DNA from: Rhabdophis nuchalis
Taxonomy: Eukaryota > Chordata > Lepidosauria > Squamata > Natricidae
DNA: 64,000 nucleotides
Direction: 5' to 3'
Assembly: GCA_039707465.1 (NCBI GenBank)
Contig: CM077644.1
Span: 138,926,962 to 138,990,961, forward strand
The notes below the pieces were generated by a model. The model had not been told where the DNA came from. It saw only the letters and a program-made list of their open reading frames with translations, and did not search any database. This document shows, piece by piece, positions 46,529 through 57,624 of the stretch (the first letter of the stretch is position 1; each line of letters begins with the position of its first letter). The position numbers and the translations under genes are program-made.

Positions 46529-49500
46529 AGAGGAGGAGCCAATGTCGCGAAGGTACGGTCACGTGGTCTCGATGCTACGGGACCACTGCCAATAATTTTG
46601 CTGCTGGGTGGTCCAACTGGACCTAAACCATCCCGCAGAGACGGTGAACAGGAAGATTAATCCTTGCTGATCTCAGGGACACTGCAAAGTCCCTGATTGA
46701 TCCAAGGGAAGTTCTTCTAGCCAGCTGGCAAACAGGCAGTCACCAGGCTGATGAAGTTGGGATAGCTCCAGAATGGAAGGAAAGTGGAGAGAGAAAGAGT
46801 GTCCATCTGGTGAAGAATTTTTACTATTTTTGAGAAAGACTGCCCTAATTTTTTTTAAGTTAAACTAAATCCCTAGTAGAAGAAACAAGAAAATTAACTT
46901 GTATTGGATTGCTTTGGAAAGTGTTGGGTTTTTTTTTGTAACTATACTTTGTGGATTGAAGTACCCACAACGGTCTTTTTCCCCCTCTTTTTAATTTTTC
47001 CTCTTCTATTTTCTGCTATTCTATTTTATAATCTATGGATTAAAACCTTCTTCTTCTTCTTTTAAACAATATTATTATTACTTGTTTCTAAAATTTCATT
47101 CAAGAACTTTATTTCCTTTAAGTTTGAAATAAACATCAGAGAGTGAAAGGAAGTAATAATGGCCAATTGGAGGCTAGAGGCTGGAGATTTTTCTGCTTTT
47201 TACTTTGATCTTATTAACTCTGTAGCTTAAGGGTCTGTAACTTGTGTATAGAAAGTGATAAGAGCCAAGGGCACTTATTGTTTACACAGGCGATCCTTGA
47301 GAGCCATGCTGGCAGTGGAAAAGGAAGAAAAAAAAACAGAGCCCTTTTCTTTTGAAGATCATAAAATAAATTTTGCCTGGAAAGCTAGAGTGGCTATTAG
47401 TTCTTTTTTCTTTTTTTTGAAAGATGGATCAATATCCAGAAGAGGAAACTCTAAAGCTACAAAACATTTTGGCTAGAATCCAAAATTTACTGGAAATAAC
47501 TGGGAGAATTGAGAAGAAGTTAGAAAAACTAGAGTCCTTTTCAACAAAATATGATGGGGTTGGAGCACCCAAAATTGAAGGGAAGAATGAAGATAAAGAT
47601 AAGATAACTGATGATTTTACCAATGAGCAAACGTGGGTGAAAGTGGAAAAAGGAGAGTATGGAAAAGGAAATCTGGGGTAGAGCTCAAGTTCATCAAATT
47701 CTAAGATACAGAAGAAGAAAAAAGAGAAATGACGATGGATCTGAGGAGAGAAATTTTATCAGAAGCACGACTGACAACCAAAGACAAGCTAATTTTAATG
47801 GTAGGTGGAGGGCAACGAGACTACTTGAGAGAGGCTACAAGCAACAAAGTCCATAAAAACCTAACTAAGGAGATAAATAGAAGATTAATACCACAAGATT
47901 TTTAACCTCTCCCTGAAACAGGCTAGAGTCCCATCATGCTTGAAAGCAGCCACCATTATCCCAGTTCCAAAGACAGCAGCCATAAAAAGCTTGAATGACT
48001 ATAGACCCATTGCACTGACGTCTATAGTGATGAAGTGCTTTGAGAGACTGGTCCTACAACACCTCAGGTCCTGTCTTCCACCAAGTTTTGATCAACACCA
48101 GTTTGCGTATAGAAACAACAGGTCGACAGGGGATGCCATCACCACTGCTCTCCATATCGCACTGAGCCACCTTGAGAAATCGGGGAATTATGTCAGAATG
48201 CTTTTTATAGATTATAGCTCGGCCTTTAACACCATCCTACCAGGCATTCTCATTGAAAAGTTGACTGACCTGAATTTCCCTCCCCTTACTTGTGAATGGA
48301 TCAAAGACTTCCTGACCGATCGTCCACAAACAGTAAGGGTTGGGTACTTTACATCTTCCCCACTGAAGCTCAGCACAGGCTCCCCTCAGGGCTGTGTGCT
48401 CAGCCCCTACCTCTACTCACTGTATACATATGACTGTATATCCTCTGATCCATCCAACATCATAATAAAGTTTGCAGATGACACAACGGTGGTGGGTCTC
48501 ATAACTGGAGGGGACAAATCAGCATACAGGGAAGAAGTCCAGAAGGTATCCACATGGTGCTCAAGAAACAACTTACATCTAAATACTAGCAAGACAAAGG
48601 AGATGGTGCTAGATTTCCGGAGGCACAGAGAGGAACCTGCCCCACTGTATATCGAGGGGGGCTGTGTGGAGAGGGTTTCCTCTTTTAAATTCTTAGGAGT
48701 GCTTATTAGCCAAGATCTCACCTGGAAAAACAACACGTCTCTGGTGATTGGAAAAGCTTAACAAAGACTTCATTTCCTTAGAGTCCTGCGGAAAAATCAG
48801 GTGGAACAACGGCTGATGACCTCTTTCTATCGGTCCATCATAGAAAGTGTCCTCACATATTGTATCACAGTGTGGTATGCTGGTTTAACAGTTGCGGAGA
48901 GGAAGGCACTACAGAGAGTGATCAATTCGGCACAAGAAACCATCGGTTGCCCTCTGACATCACTGGATAACATCGCCAGATCTCGCTGCTTTAGCAGAGC
49001 AAGGAAGATTCTCAAAGATGATTCACACCCTGGTTGGTATCTCTTTGCCCTTCTACCATCAGGCAGAAGATATCAAAGTATAGCCAGCCAAACGAACAGG
49101 TTTAAGGGTAGCTTCTATCCATGGGCTGTGAGACTTTTAAATTCAACCGCAATCACTCCATGCACATGCTAGGTTTTTTTTTCTTTTCTGTCTTTTTTGT
49201 TTCTGTTATAATTTTGCACCAGTGAAGTTAAAACCAATTTCATTGTAATTTTTACAATGACAATAAAGATTATTATTATTATTATTAAATGGCAAAAGAA
49301 AGAAGACTGTATTGTTATAGGAAAGATAGAGGTTGATAATGAAAGTTATAATAAAAAAACTAGTTAATCTTTATAATTAATAAGCAGTAATTTAGTAATT
49401 TTAGACTGCCTTAGATTGTTATGTTAAATAGTTAATTGATAATGGTGACAATGTATAAAAATCTATTGGTTTGATGAGAGGAAGTTGGGTAATAAATAGT

Positions 49501-50211
49501 AAATGTTTTTTTCCCGTTAGTAAATAAATAACTACAACAACAATAATGAAATGACAATGGGTATAGTTTAATAATATATATAGGTACTGGTTTAGTAAAA
49601 GAAATTTGGATACAAATTATAAACAGCGATTTGGAAACAAGATCTAGAAATGTTATTAATTAATTTTTATTCAGAACTTGCCATAAAGGTGAAATGTTAT
49701 TGGGTTTGATGAAAGAAAGTTGGATATAAATAGTAAATGATTTTCTGTTAACAAATAGTCAATTATAACAATAATAATGAAATGATAATGAATATTGTTT
49801 AATAATATATATATATGCACTGGTTTTGGTAAAATAAATTTGGATACAAATTCTAAATAGCGAGTTGGGAAAAAAGGCGAAATTTTATTAATTAACCTTT
49901 ATTTAATTAAGGATTTTTGAAATAGCAATGAATGCCAATATGTGGTTGTGTCTCTAAGTATGAATTATCTCATTTAAAAGGACGTTTAAATAATTGTAGT
50001 CAAATGAGAATTGTGGTACATAGACAGTAAGATATATAATGTTTTTTGATTTAAAATACACAACTTAATATGAACCATAAGTAATGACTGTGGAAGAAAT
50101 GCACAAAAGTTATCTGTAACCAATTGACACACTTTCTACAAGATGTAATGAAGGATGATTCTTTTTTTGTGTTTTTGTTTGATTAAAAACTTAAAAAAAA
50201 CTTTAAAAAAA
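46529..50211 (+). mobile_element. non-autonomous LINE-like element, copy 2, hosting a Rex1-type LINE
   Basis: It is flanked by 17-bp duplications AGAAATAACAGTTGGCA (46512-46528 and 50212-50228), with an A-rich 3' end (ACTTAAAAAAAACTTTAAAA). The 5' part is homologous to copy 1. A frame at 47424-47681 (MDQYPEEETLKLQNILARIQ, then IEKKLEKLESF) is a short coiled coil like the N-terminus of L1-type ORF1p. Bases 47900-49288 belong to a later LINE insertion. The 3' parts of both copies share AAAGGAAGATGAG/GATGAGAGGAAG-like AT-rich text. Confidence 0.72.
47900..49288 (+). mobile_element. Rex1/Babar-type LINE, 5' truncated, RT with one stop
   Basis: The frame from 47901 reads [20 protein letters not shown], then [54 protein letters not shown] and catalytic FADDTTVVG. 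It continues past a single in-frame TAA (48760-48762, where QQRLHFLRVLRK would be expected) to YRSIIESVLTYCITVWYAG and LFALLPSGRRYQSIASQTNR. It ends near 49172. The 3' end is TTTCATTGTAATTTTTACAA TGACAATAAAG plus (ATT)n. The family call rests on these motifs. Apart from the stop the frame is open, so it is fairly young. Confidence 0.72.
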
Positions 50212-50574
50212 AGAAATAACAGTTGGCACAATGCAGAGGTTAAATCAGAGGGAAGAACAAAAATTTGCTCAATGTCATGAAATCCATTTGTCTTTTTCAA
50301 GGTCATATTTAAGCAAATACTCTCTGAGAAGGGAAGACATAACTTTCAGAGCCCTGGTTAGGATAACTCCTTTGCTTGGCCTTTGATAAATGAGTAAGAA
50401 AAATATCATCCTTACTTTGATCTATGATTCTCTTTTGAATCTGTTTTGAATTTATTTAATTCTTTAAACCATTACTTGTAAGGACTTTTGCTTGTACTCT
50501 TTTGGAATAGTCAGCCTTAAAACCTATTGCTCAAAATTACAAGTTCCTGTGGCATGTGTTCAGCTTACTGTCAG

Positions 50575-50850
50575 TTTCCACTGTTCAGTCATGTCCAGTA
50601 CTACAAGGTGGTGCTCATCTCCAGTTCTTAGCTTGTCCAAAGACATTTCTATGGTCATGTGGCAAGCATGATTATACGCAGAGGCACATGGAACACACTG
50701 TTACATTCCCACTGAAGTGATATCTATTTTTCTACTCACATTTGCATTGGCAGGAGCTGGGAAAAGTGACAGGAGCTCACCTGTTGCATGGCACCTGGGC
50801 TGTCACTTTTCCAGTTGACTAGCTCAGCATCTAACCACTGAGCCATTGTA
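50575..50850 (-). mobile_element. Sauria-type SINE, old copy
   Basis: In reverse it shows GGTGGTGCTCATCTCCAGTT, ATGGTCATGTGGCAAGCATG, TCTATTTTTCTACTCACATT and TCTAACCACTGAGCCATTG. It is diverged, with an internal rearrangement (the segment CTGTCACTTTTCC occurs twice in opposite orientations). Confidence 0.7.
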
Positions 50851-50984
50851 AATTATGTACTTGCTTATATGGAAATTAACAGATAGAATGAACTGATCAA
50901 TAGCCATGTATGCAAGCAGCTACTGTATTAGTAACTGTTATTAGTAACTTTCATGCTCTATTTTATATTGTTTATATAAAACAG

Positions 50985-51242
50985 ATATTCTTCAATTTTC
51001 TTGCTGATAAACTAAATGATATTGATTTAAAAAGTGTAACTGTGAGGGATGGTGCTTATGAAGGGGGAGATGGTGTTGATGAACAGCAGTGAAGCAGCAG
51101 TTTCCCAGGAAGGAGGGAGCATATCCCAAGGCGCAGGACATAAAGCAGCCACTCCTTAGAATCTTCCAGGGTGTATCTGTTAAGGTAAGAGAAGCATTGG
51201 TTTAGTCTGGCAAGATTCTGATATTAAATATAAGCAAATAAA
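50985..51242 (+). CDS. candidate terminal exon with poly(A) signal, gene unknown
   Basis: After tttatataaaACAG (50984) the frame runs 35 codons to TGA at 51092. It contains ADKLNDIDLKSVTVRDG and ends in the acidic tail G-G-D-G-V-D-E-Q-Q, the sort of end expected of a real C-terminus. A short untranslated stretch follows and AATAAA lies at 51237-51242. The acceptor has only a moderate pyrimidine tract. The region is free of recognisable repeats. The protein is not recognised. A chance frame or retropseudogene remnant is possible. Confidence 0.35.
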
Positions 51243-53071
51243 GAACTGAACTTTGACTGACTTCTGTTATACTTGGGCTGGATGCTTGAAGAAACCTCGA
51301 GTATCTTTATTAATACATATGCTTTTTGGACAATAATATATTTAACTAAGGCAATACTACTTCAAAAGTCTTTTGTGGGATTTATACACAGACATAAAAA
51401 TTCAGCAGCAAGTGCTGGAATGCTGAAACATCAATGATGATGGATCTGATCAAACTTGCAGGCTAAGGGTTAAAGTATTCCATGCAAAATATTTTCTAGC
51501 AACCTTGATGGACAGCCAATCACATCTATGCTTAGTCAATTATGGTCCTTCCAGATGACTAGACTTTCAATCTCCTAATCCTTCTGATTCTAATTTAGAA
51601 TGTGCCCAAGATTGACTTGAACTGTTTTGATTATTTGCAGCTGCAAGATATAGGATTAAAGACATGTTTGCCTGCTTGTAAAGGAAGCAAGCAGAGGAAA
51701 CAGACAGTTGGTGCCTTGTCCTTCTGGTCAGTAGTTGAGCGCAGAGAACTATAAGCCAATCGGTGCTTATTTGCGGACCAATAGCTCAGTTACTCATGCT
51801 GGCCTCCCACTCATTACTTCCTCCTCCTTGCCAGTACAAGAAAACACATTGCTAGCACGCCCCCATTTTTGACTGTCATGAAGGCATTTGAGCAATTCTG
51901 ACTGTTTACATCTTATATGGTCATGCCACTCTGCTGCACTGCAGGATTTCAGGACCTAGAAAGTGGTGTAAGAGAAATCAGCATCTCCTCTCCTGCAGGA
52001 ACTCAGAGCGGAGCTTCAAATCCAAGGAAGTTCAGTATAGCCATTTCTGACTTAGCAATCGGTTTTTGAAAAACAGAGTAAGTTCTCCATCCACAGAAAG
52101 AAGGGACAGATGAAGCACTCACACAGTTGCAGAGTGTGAGGCACAGGGTCTGTTGGATCACTTGCCAAAACTAGTCATGCATCTCTAATTGGTTGGCCCC
52201 TTTGTTAACTTTCTAAATTTCATACTCCTGATAGGAGATTGTTCTGCATTGTTTTTTAAAGATTTATAGGTTGGATGTGCAGGGCCTCCAGCTTGTTGAT
52301 GTGTGATGACCTTTGGGGGAAGCAGGAAAGATCAAGCTTCTTCAGAGGCTCTGTGATGGTAAAGTACCACATTACCTGCAATTGTGAGATTTTTATTATG
52401 ACATTGTTTGCAATCATTATTAATTTAAAATGTTGTAGCTGAGTGTTTGTATTTATTGTTTTGGTTATTATGGTGACTTTTAGTCACCAACATCCAATTG
52501 CTGTGGATGTTTTGTGGTTTTATATTTTTTATTGTATACTATAGATGTTTTAACTGTTGCTCTATAATTTCTCTTGATGCTCTTGATTTCCTGATTAGAT
52601 TTGGAAGCATTTAAATTGAAACAATGATGCTGGTGATGACAATGACAATGATATACTCAGCCATTTCTCCTGAAGTGAAAAGATGAAATCAAAAATACAA
52701 TATAAAAATGCTTTGGTTTTGGTTTATATAACTTTAAACTGTTTAGGACTTTCAACATGCTAATTAGAAAACTTTTACAGAACTGCAGGGGGTGGGGAAG
52801 GCTGAATTATTTTAAGTATTTAATCCACTACTGTAATGTTTGCCAGCCATGTAACCATGTGTCAGACACACTAAAACTGTCATATCTGATAAAAAAATAT
52901 GCTGTCCTTGGCAGCAACTAAATTATTCAAGTGTCATTCTCCCCAGAATTAACTCATTTGTTCTACATATCCATTTGTGTGGAACAGATAGAAGGCAAAG
53001 TGCCCTAAAAATTTAACATTAAGATGGTTGCTTAGCAATATTAGTACAGTAACTAAAAATATTGATGCAAT

Positions 53072-53108
53072 CTCTCTCTCTCTCTTTCTGTGTGTGTGTG
53101 TGTGTGTG
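53072..53108. repeat. (TC)n(TG)n
   Basis: Short compound dinucleotide repeat. Confidence 0.9.
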
Positions 53109-53207
53109 ACCTATATGTAGAACTGAACAGAATATGAGTATGGAACTGAATGCTGCATCCACCAGGATATACTGTTGTAAAAGACACTGAATGCTTTTCA
53201 TTTTCAG

Positions 53208-53257
53208 GACGAAAAGAAAACAGCTGATGAACAAATGCTTCCTAAAGAAGACACCTA
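53208..53257 (+). CDS. weak candidate terminal exon
   Basis: The sequence tgcttttcattttcag ends at 53207, a very good acceptor. The following frame reads D-E-K-K-T-A-D-E-Q-M-L-P-K-E-D-T then TAA. The next 600 bp lack recognisable repeats and could be 3' untranslated sequence. Only 16 codons support it, and another frame is open for longer, so this is a prompt for RNA evidence rather than a call. Confidence 0.18.
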
Positions 53258-53974
53258 AGAAATTGAACATCCCAAGACTTCTCTGCTTTCCATACAAACT
53301 CTGGGCTTTTCCCTTCTCATCCTGACTATTGACCGATACTTAACAAGTACAATACTGTGCCAGCATGAAACTTGTTATTTCCCATTGCTGATCTTTATTC
53401 TGCTTCTATTTTCTCTATTCTCCTTCACTGCCAGTTGTCTGAATATGCCCGTTTCAACTCTTGAAGTGATGCAGGTTAAGGCATGCACAATGCACAGATG
53501 CTAAAGCAGTTGTTTTTTTGCCCTCTTCAGCTTTCTTGCCCTCTTCCGTGTATCCCCAGCTGGTGTGTGTGTGTGTATCACCAATCATGGCCCTGCAGCA
53601 GGTCTATGAGTCACAAGCAGCACCGTTATTTCCTTTCTTTTCTTTATATCTGCAACAAAAGCAGACTTTCATATTCCTCTGTGCTCCATTAAGGAAACAA
53701 TGGGAAAGAGGTTGTTCCTGGAATTCCATTCTTACAGTACTTCAGTCTTGTCCTAAACTGGTAAGGGCTGCAGAGTTAAAACACAATAATGCTGGCTGAG
53801 CAACCTACCATTACTGTGTAACTCTAATAGACTGTCTTTTAAATTACCAGCTGCCAGTTACTTGGGCAATGCCATAAAGGATACTAAATGACAACCACTA
53901 TGGTGCTAGCTAAGCACTCATGAACTTGTGACAGGCGTCATGTGCCTGCAGCAGCTAGAGTTGTGTTTCTAGAG

Positions 53975-54324
53975 CAGTGCTTCTCAAATAGTGGGGCGGG
54001 CCCCCCAGGGGGGGCGCGAGGCTCCGTAAAGGGGGGCGCGTTTGACCTCGGCAGTTTAGTTTAATTAAGGATTTAATTTTTTTTTAATTTCTAATGCACT
54101 TTAAATCTTTTCTGCTACAGTTAATAAAGCTATTCTTTGTTGTAAATTGATCCACATTTCTTTCTTTTTTTATTCTCTTATACGTTAATAAGGATACAGT
54201 GTTATGCAGAGGTGTACTTATAACAATTTTATAGACAAATGATACTATTTACAGTCGCGCGGGGGGCGCGAAATGTTTTCTTCTTCCTAGGGGGGGCATG
54301 ACAGAAAATAATTGAGAAGCACTG
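53975..54324 (+). mobile_element. hAT element, full length, GC-rich ends
   Basis: The ends CAGTGCTTCTCAAATAG and ATAATTGAGAAGCACTG are inverted repeats with a perfect 8-bp duplication TTCTAGAG (53967-53974 and 54325-54332). Subterminal G-rich stretches (GGGGGGGCGCGAGGC and GCGCGGGGGGCGCG) flank an AT-rich middle. It has no coding capacity. Confidence 0.8.
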
Positions 54325-54577
54325 TTCTAGAGGGATGCAAAAACAACCCTTGTGTTAGGAAGTTCATTTTTACCTTTCTTATTGAAAGCTAAAAGAAGAT
54401 TCACACAAAACAGCCAAATTATGATCAGTAGAATTAACTGAAAGAGAAGGGGTTAGCTTGAAATTACCAGTGCGCTTCTGATTCCAACCACTATTAGACC
54501 TGTCTTTGCTTCCAGCCTAATTGTGGTAAAAGTGTATCACCACTGGGGGTGGGGGTGGGGGGTTGCTAATGGGTACT

Positions 54578-56680
54578 TATTTATTTATTTTATTTTATTT
54601 TATTATATTTATACCCCGCCCTTCTCCAAGCGGACCCAGGGCGGCGCACAGGGATGTTAAAATACATACAAAACATAATAAAATTTTAAAAAACATATTC
54701 TAATAAAATCCTGTGCTAAAACCGAATTAAAAATCCCAAATTTAAAACTATCTAGGAGTCAGTAATGGAGGTTACGCTAGGCCGGCTAGATGGAATAGAT
54801 GTGTCTTCAGACACTTGCGGAAGAGGCGGAGGTCGGAGATGGTGTGGAGTTCAGGGGGTAAGTCGTTCCAAAGGGCTGGTCCCGCCACAGAGAAGGCTCT
54901 TCCCCTGGGTGTCGCCAGTCGGCATTGTCCAGCCGACGGCACCCTGAGGAGACCCTCCCTGTGGGAGCGTATCGGTCTGAGGGATGTATGGGGCAGGAGG
55001 CGGTCTCGCATGTAACTAGGCCCCGAGCAATGGAGCACTTTAAAGATGGTCGTTAAAACCTTGAAGCGCACCCGAAAGACCACAGGAAGCCAGTGGAGCT
55101 CGCGCAGGATAGGTGTTATGTGGGAGTGTCTAGGCACTCCCGTAATCACCCGCGCGGCTGCATTCTGGACTAGCTGCAGCTTTCGGGTGCACCTCAAGGG
55201 AAGCCCCATGTAGAGAGCATTACAGTAGTCGAGTCGAGAGGTGACGAGTGCTTGAGTGACTGTGCGTAAGGCACCCCGGTCCAGTAAGGGGCGCAATTGG
55301 CGCATCAGGCGTACCTGATGGAACGCCCCCCTGGCCACGGCTGCCACATGGTCCTCCATAGACAGCCGGGAATCCAGGAGGAGACCCAAATTGCGCGCCC
55401 TCTCCACGGGGGCCGGTGTTTCGCCCCCAATGGCCAGAGTTGGAATAATCTGGCTGAACCGGGGCGCCGGAAGCCACAGCCACTCAGTCTTGGACGGGTT
55501 GAGCTTGAGTTTGTTACTACCCATCCAGATCCGTACGGCCTCCAAGCACCGGGACATAACCTCGACGGCATCGTTGGGGTGGTCTGAGGTGGATATGTAC
55601 AACTGAGTATGATCAGCATACAGATGATATCCCACCCCAAAACCACGGATGATCTCACCCAGCGGCTTCATATATGTGTTGAACAGTAGGGGCGAGAGGA
55701 CCGACCCCTGAGGAACCCCACATATGAGGGGCCTCGAGGCCGACCTCTGCCCCACTGCCAACACATATTGCGACCGACCAGAGAGGTAGGACGAGAACCA
55801 CCGCAAAACGGTGCCTCCCAGCCCCAACCCCCCCAGTCGGCGCAATAGGATACCATGGTCGATGGTATCAAAAGCCGCTGAGAGGTCTAATAGGACTAGG
55901 ATAGAGGAATATCCTCTATCCCACGCCCTCCAGAGATCATCAACCAACACGACCAATGCCGTCTCAGTGCTGTGCCTGGGTTGGAAGCTGGACTGGCGCG
56001 GGTCTAGATAATCAACTTCCTCCAAGTGTCGCGGAAACTGTTGAGCCACCACACTCTCTACAACCTTCACTAAAAAGTGGAGGTTGGAGACGGAACGATA
56101 GTTCTCTAATAATGCTGGATCCAGGGACAGCTTCTTGAGGAGGGGCCTTACTACCGCCTCTTTCAAGATGGTAGGCAAGGACCCCTCACTCAAAGATGCG
56201 TTGACAATGCCCTGGAGCCAGCCTCGTGTCGTCTCCCAGGGTGCCAGTACAAGGCAGGAGGGACACGGGTCCAATAAACATGTGGTAGCCCTAAGTCTCT
56301 TTGACAACTTGTCCATATCCTCGGTGGTAATAAAATCAAACTCCTCCCAAGATGGTGTCACAAGAACAGCCTCGGCCCGCTCGACTGGACCACTGTCGAT
56401 GGAGGGTAGCTCGTTCCGAATCCGAGTGATTTTCTCCTGCAGATAAATCCCAAATTCCTCTGCTCGACCCTGTAAAGGGGCTTCCTGCGGCCTCTGTTGA
56501 AGGAGGGAGCGGGTCACCCTAAACAGGGCGGCAGGGCGGTTATCTGCAGATGCAATAAGAGTGGCACAATACTCATGTTTGGCCACTCTTATCGCCACTA
56601 AGTCCTAATATGGTCTCTCACTAGTGTTCGGTCAGCTTCGGAGTGAGAAGATCTCCATCTAGAACATAGTTCACCACTGA
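54578..56680 (-). mobile_element. L2-type LINE, 5' region missing, long RT ORF
   Basis: A 608-codon minus-strand frame (56598-54772) encodes the reverse transcriptase of an L2/CR1-group LINE. Fingers and palm motifs are in order: LLKKLSLDPALLENYRSVSN, then LLDLSAAFDTIDHGILL, GVPQGSVLSPLLFN, and the catalytic box. The C-terminal part has RELHWLPVVFRVRFKVL and LWNDLPPEL, typical of L2 tails. The 3' end (54740-54578) carries the CCCTGGGTCCGCTTGGAGAAGG-type tail ending in TTTAT-rich repeats. The catalytic YADD reads YADH (codon near 55610), so this copy should be inactive although otherwise open. The endonuclease domain is absent; the 5' limit is approximate. Confidence 0.85.
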
Positions 56681-56786
56681 CTGGGCAAAGGGCATCTTAA
56701 GGCTGGTGTGCTCACAAACTGGGGATGAGATGAGGAAAGACAACATCACAGTGATATAGCTAAAAGATGTTGCCAGAGCATCTTGT

Positions 56787-57273
56787 CAGAGCCGTCTTTA
56801 CACCATTTTGGGCCCCTGGGCATAGAAATAGTGTTGGGCCCCCGGGCAAATGCCCAACGGGCCTATGCGTTAAGACGGCACTGCCGCCGCCGCCGGCTGC
56901 AGAGCTTTCCTTGCTCCTCTCGCTCCGACCAGCCCGCCCTGGCTCCCCTCCCACCCACCGGCTTCCCCTGCCCTGGCGGAGGGAGAACGTGTTCGCCTCT
57001 GGGCCGGCAAGATGGCGGCATCGGCGGGGTCCGGGGAGCCTGACCTGGGGGCGGGCGGGGAGCCCCGCGCTCTCTCCCCGGAGGAGATCGCCCGCCGGCT
57101 GCAGAGCACAAGGCGGGAGCTGAGCAACAGGCGCAAGATTCTGCTGAGGAACCTGCCCGCCGAAAGCAGCAGCCAGGTGGGTGGCGAAGAGGCAGAATAA
57201 TTTGCCCGGGGGCCCCTATGATCGTGGGCCCCCGGGCAAATGCCCAACGGGCCTATGCATTAAGACAGGATTG
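56787..57273 (+). mobile_element. composite hAT-type element carrying a captured host first exon
   Basis: The 487-bp unit is flanked by perfect 8-bp target-site duplications CATCTTGT (56779-56786 and 57274-57281). Its left end CAGAGCCGTCTT is matched inversely by CAGTGCCGTCTT at 56884 (reading back) and, more decayed, by the outer right end (reading back CAATCCTGTCTT). A complete short MITE (56787-56884) is followed by 300 bp of very GC-rich DNA and then a second copy of the MITE right half. Bases 56835-56880 and 57225-57270 are a 46-bp direct repeat. The layout suggests that the outer left end of one copy and the right end of another mobilised everything between them. Confidence 0.75.
57012..57200 (+). 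pseudogene. captured RAVER2-like first coding exon with splice donor
   Basis: Inside the composite hAT unit an ATG at 57012 (context GCAAGATGGCGG) opens 55 codons that end exactly at a consensus donor, AGCCAG|GTGGGT (57176/57177). Read-through adds seven codons to TAA at 57200. The C-terminal half reads P-E-E-I-A-R-R-L-Q-S then R-R-E-L-S-N-R-R-K-I-L-L-R-N-L-P. This closely resembles the N-terminus of raver-2 (PEEVAARLQ, RELSNRRKILVKNLP), the segment leading into the first RRM of this PTB-binding protein. Upstream GC-rich DNA (56885-57011) looks like the matching 5' untranslated region. No second exon follows, so it is a fragment, but the frame and donor are undamaged. Raver-1 is a less similar alternative. 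Confidence 0.7.
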
Positions 57274-57624
57274 CATCTTGTTTAAGTGCTGTTGGGGACA
57301 CAGTCTATCTACAGTACTATTCTATCATTAAACAAAAAGTCAAGCTCTTCTAACAACAAATATTTGTCTATTTGATTCCATTTTTCAAAGCAGTGGCTTT
57401 ATTTTATATGCAATAGCAAATATGTGTTTTGTTTTTGTGCATATTTTAATTAATTCCCATTCGAAAAAAATATTAGAATTGCAACTGGCCCATGGGGGCA
57501 ACCAAACAATAGTTGAGACTACCAAATTGGAATATTTTTTTTATTTGGCAAGTTTGATTTGACACACAAGGAATTTGTCTCCAGTGAATTAGCTCTCAGA
57601 AACAACAATGCTGAAATTCATAAC

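Larger units (their letters stand above)
51250..53960. other. unassigned, repeat-poor DNA
   Basis: The longest stretch of the window without recognisable transposons. It follows a candidate terminal exon and holds a second, weaker one (53208), so it may be genic. Confidence 0.4.

Noticed and set aside
57012..57200. Native first exon of a raver gene at this locus
   Set aside because: It lies wholly inside an element with target duplications, no further raver exon was recognised in the next 6.8 kb, and an L2 element begins 350 bp downstream.
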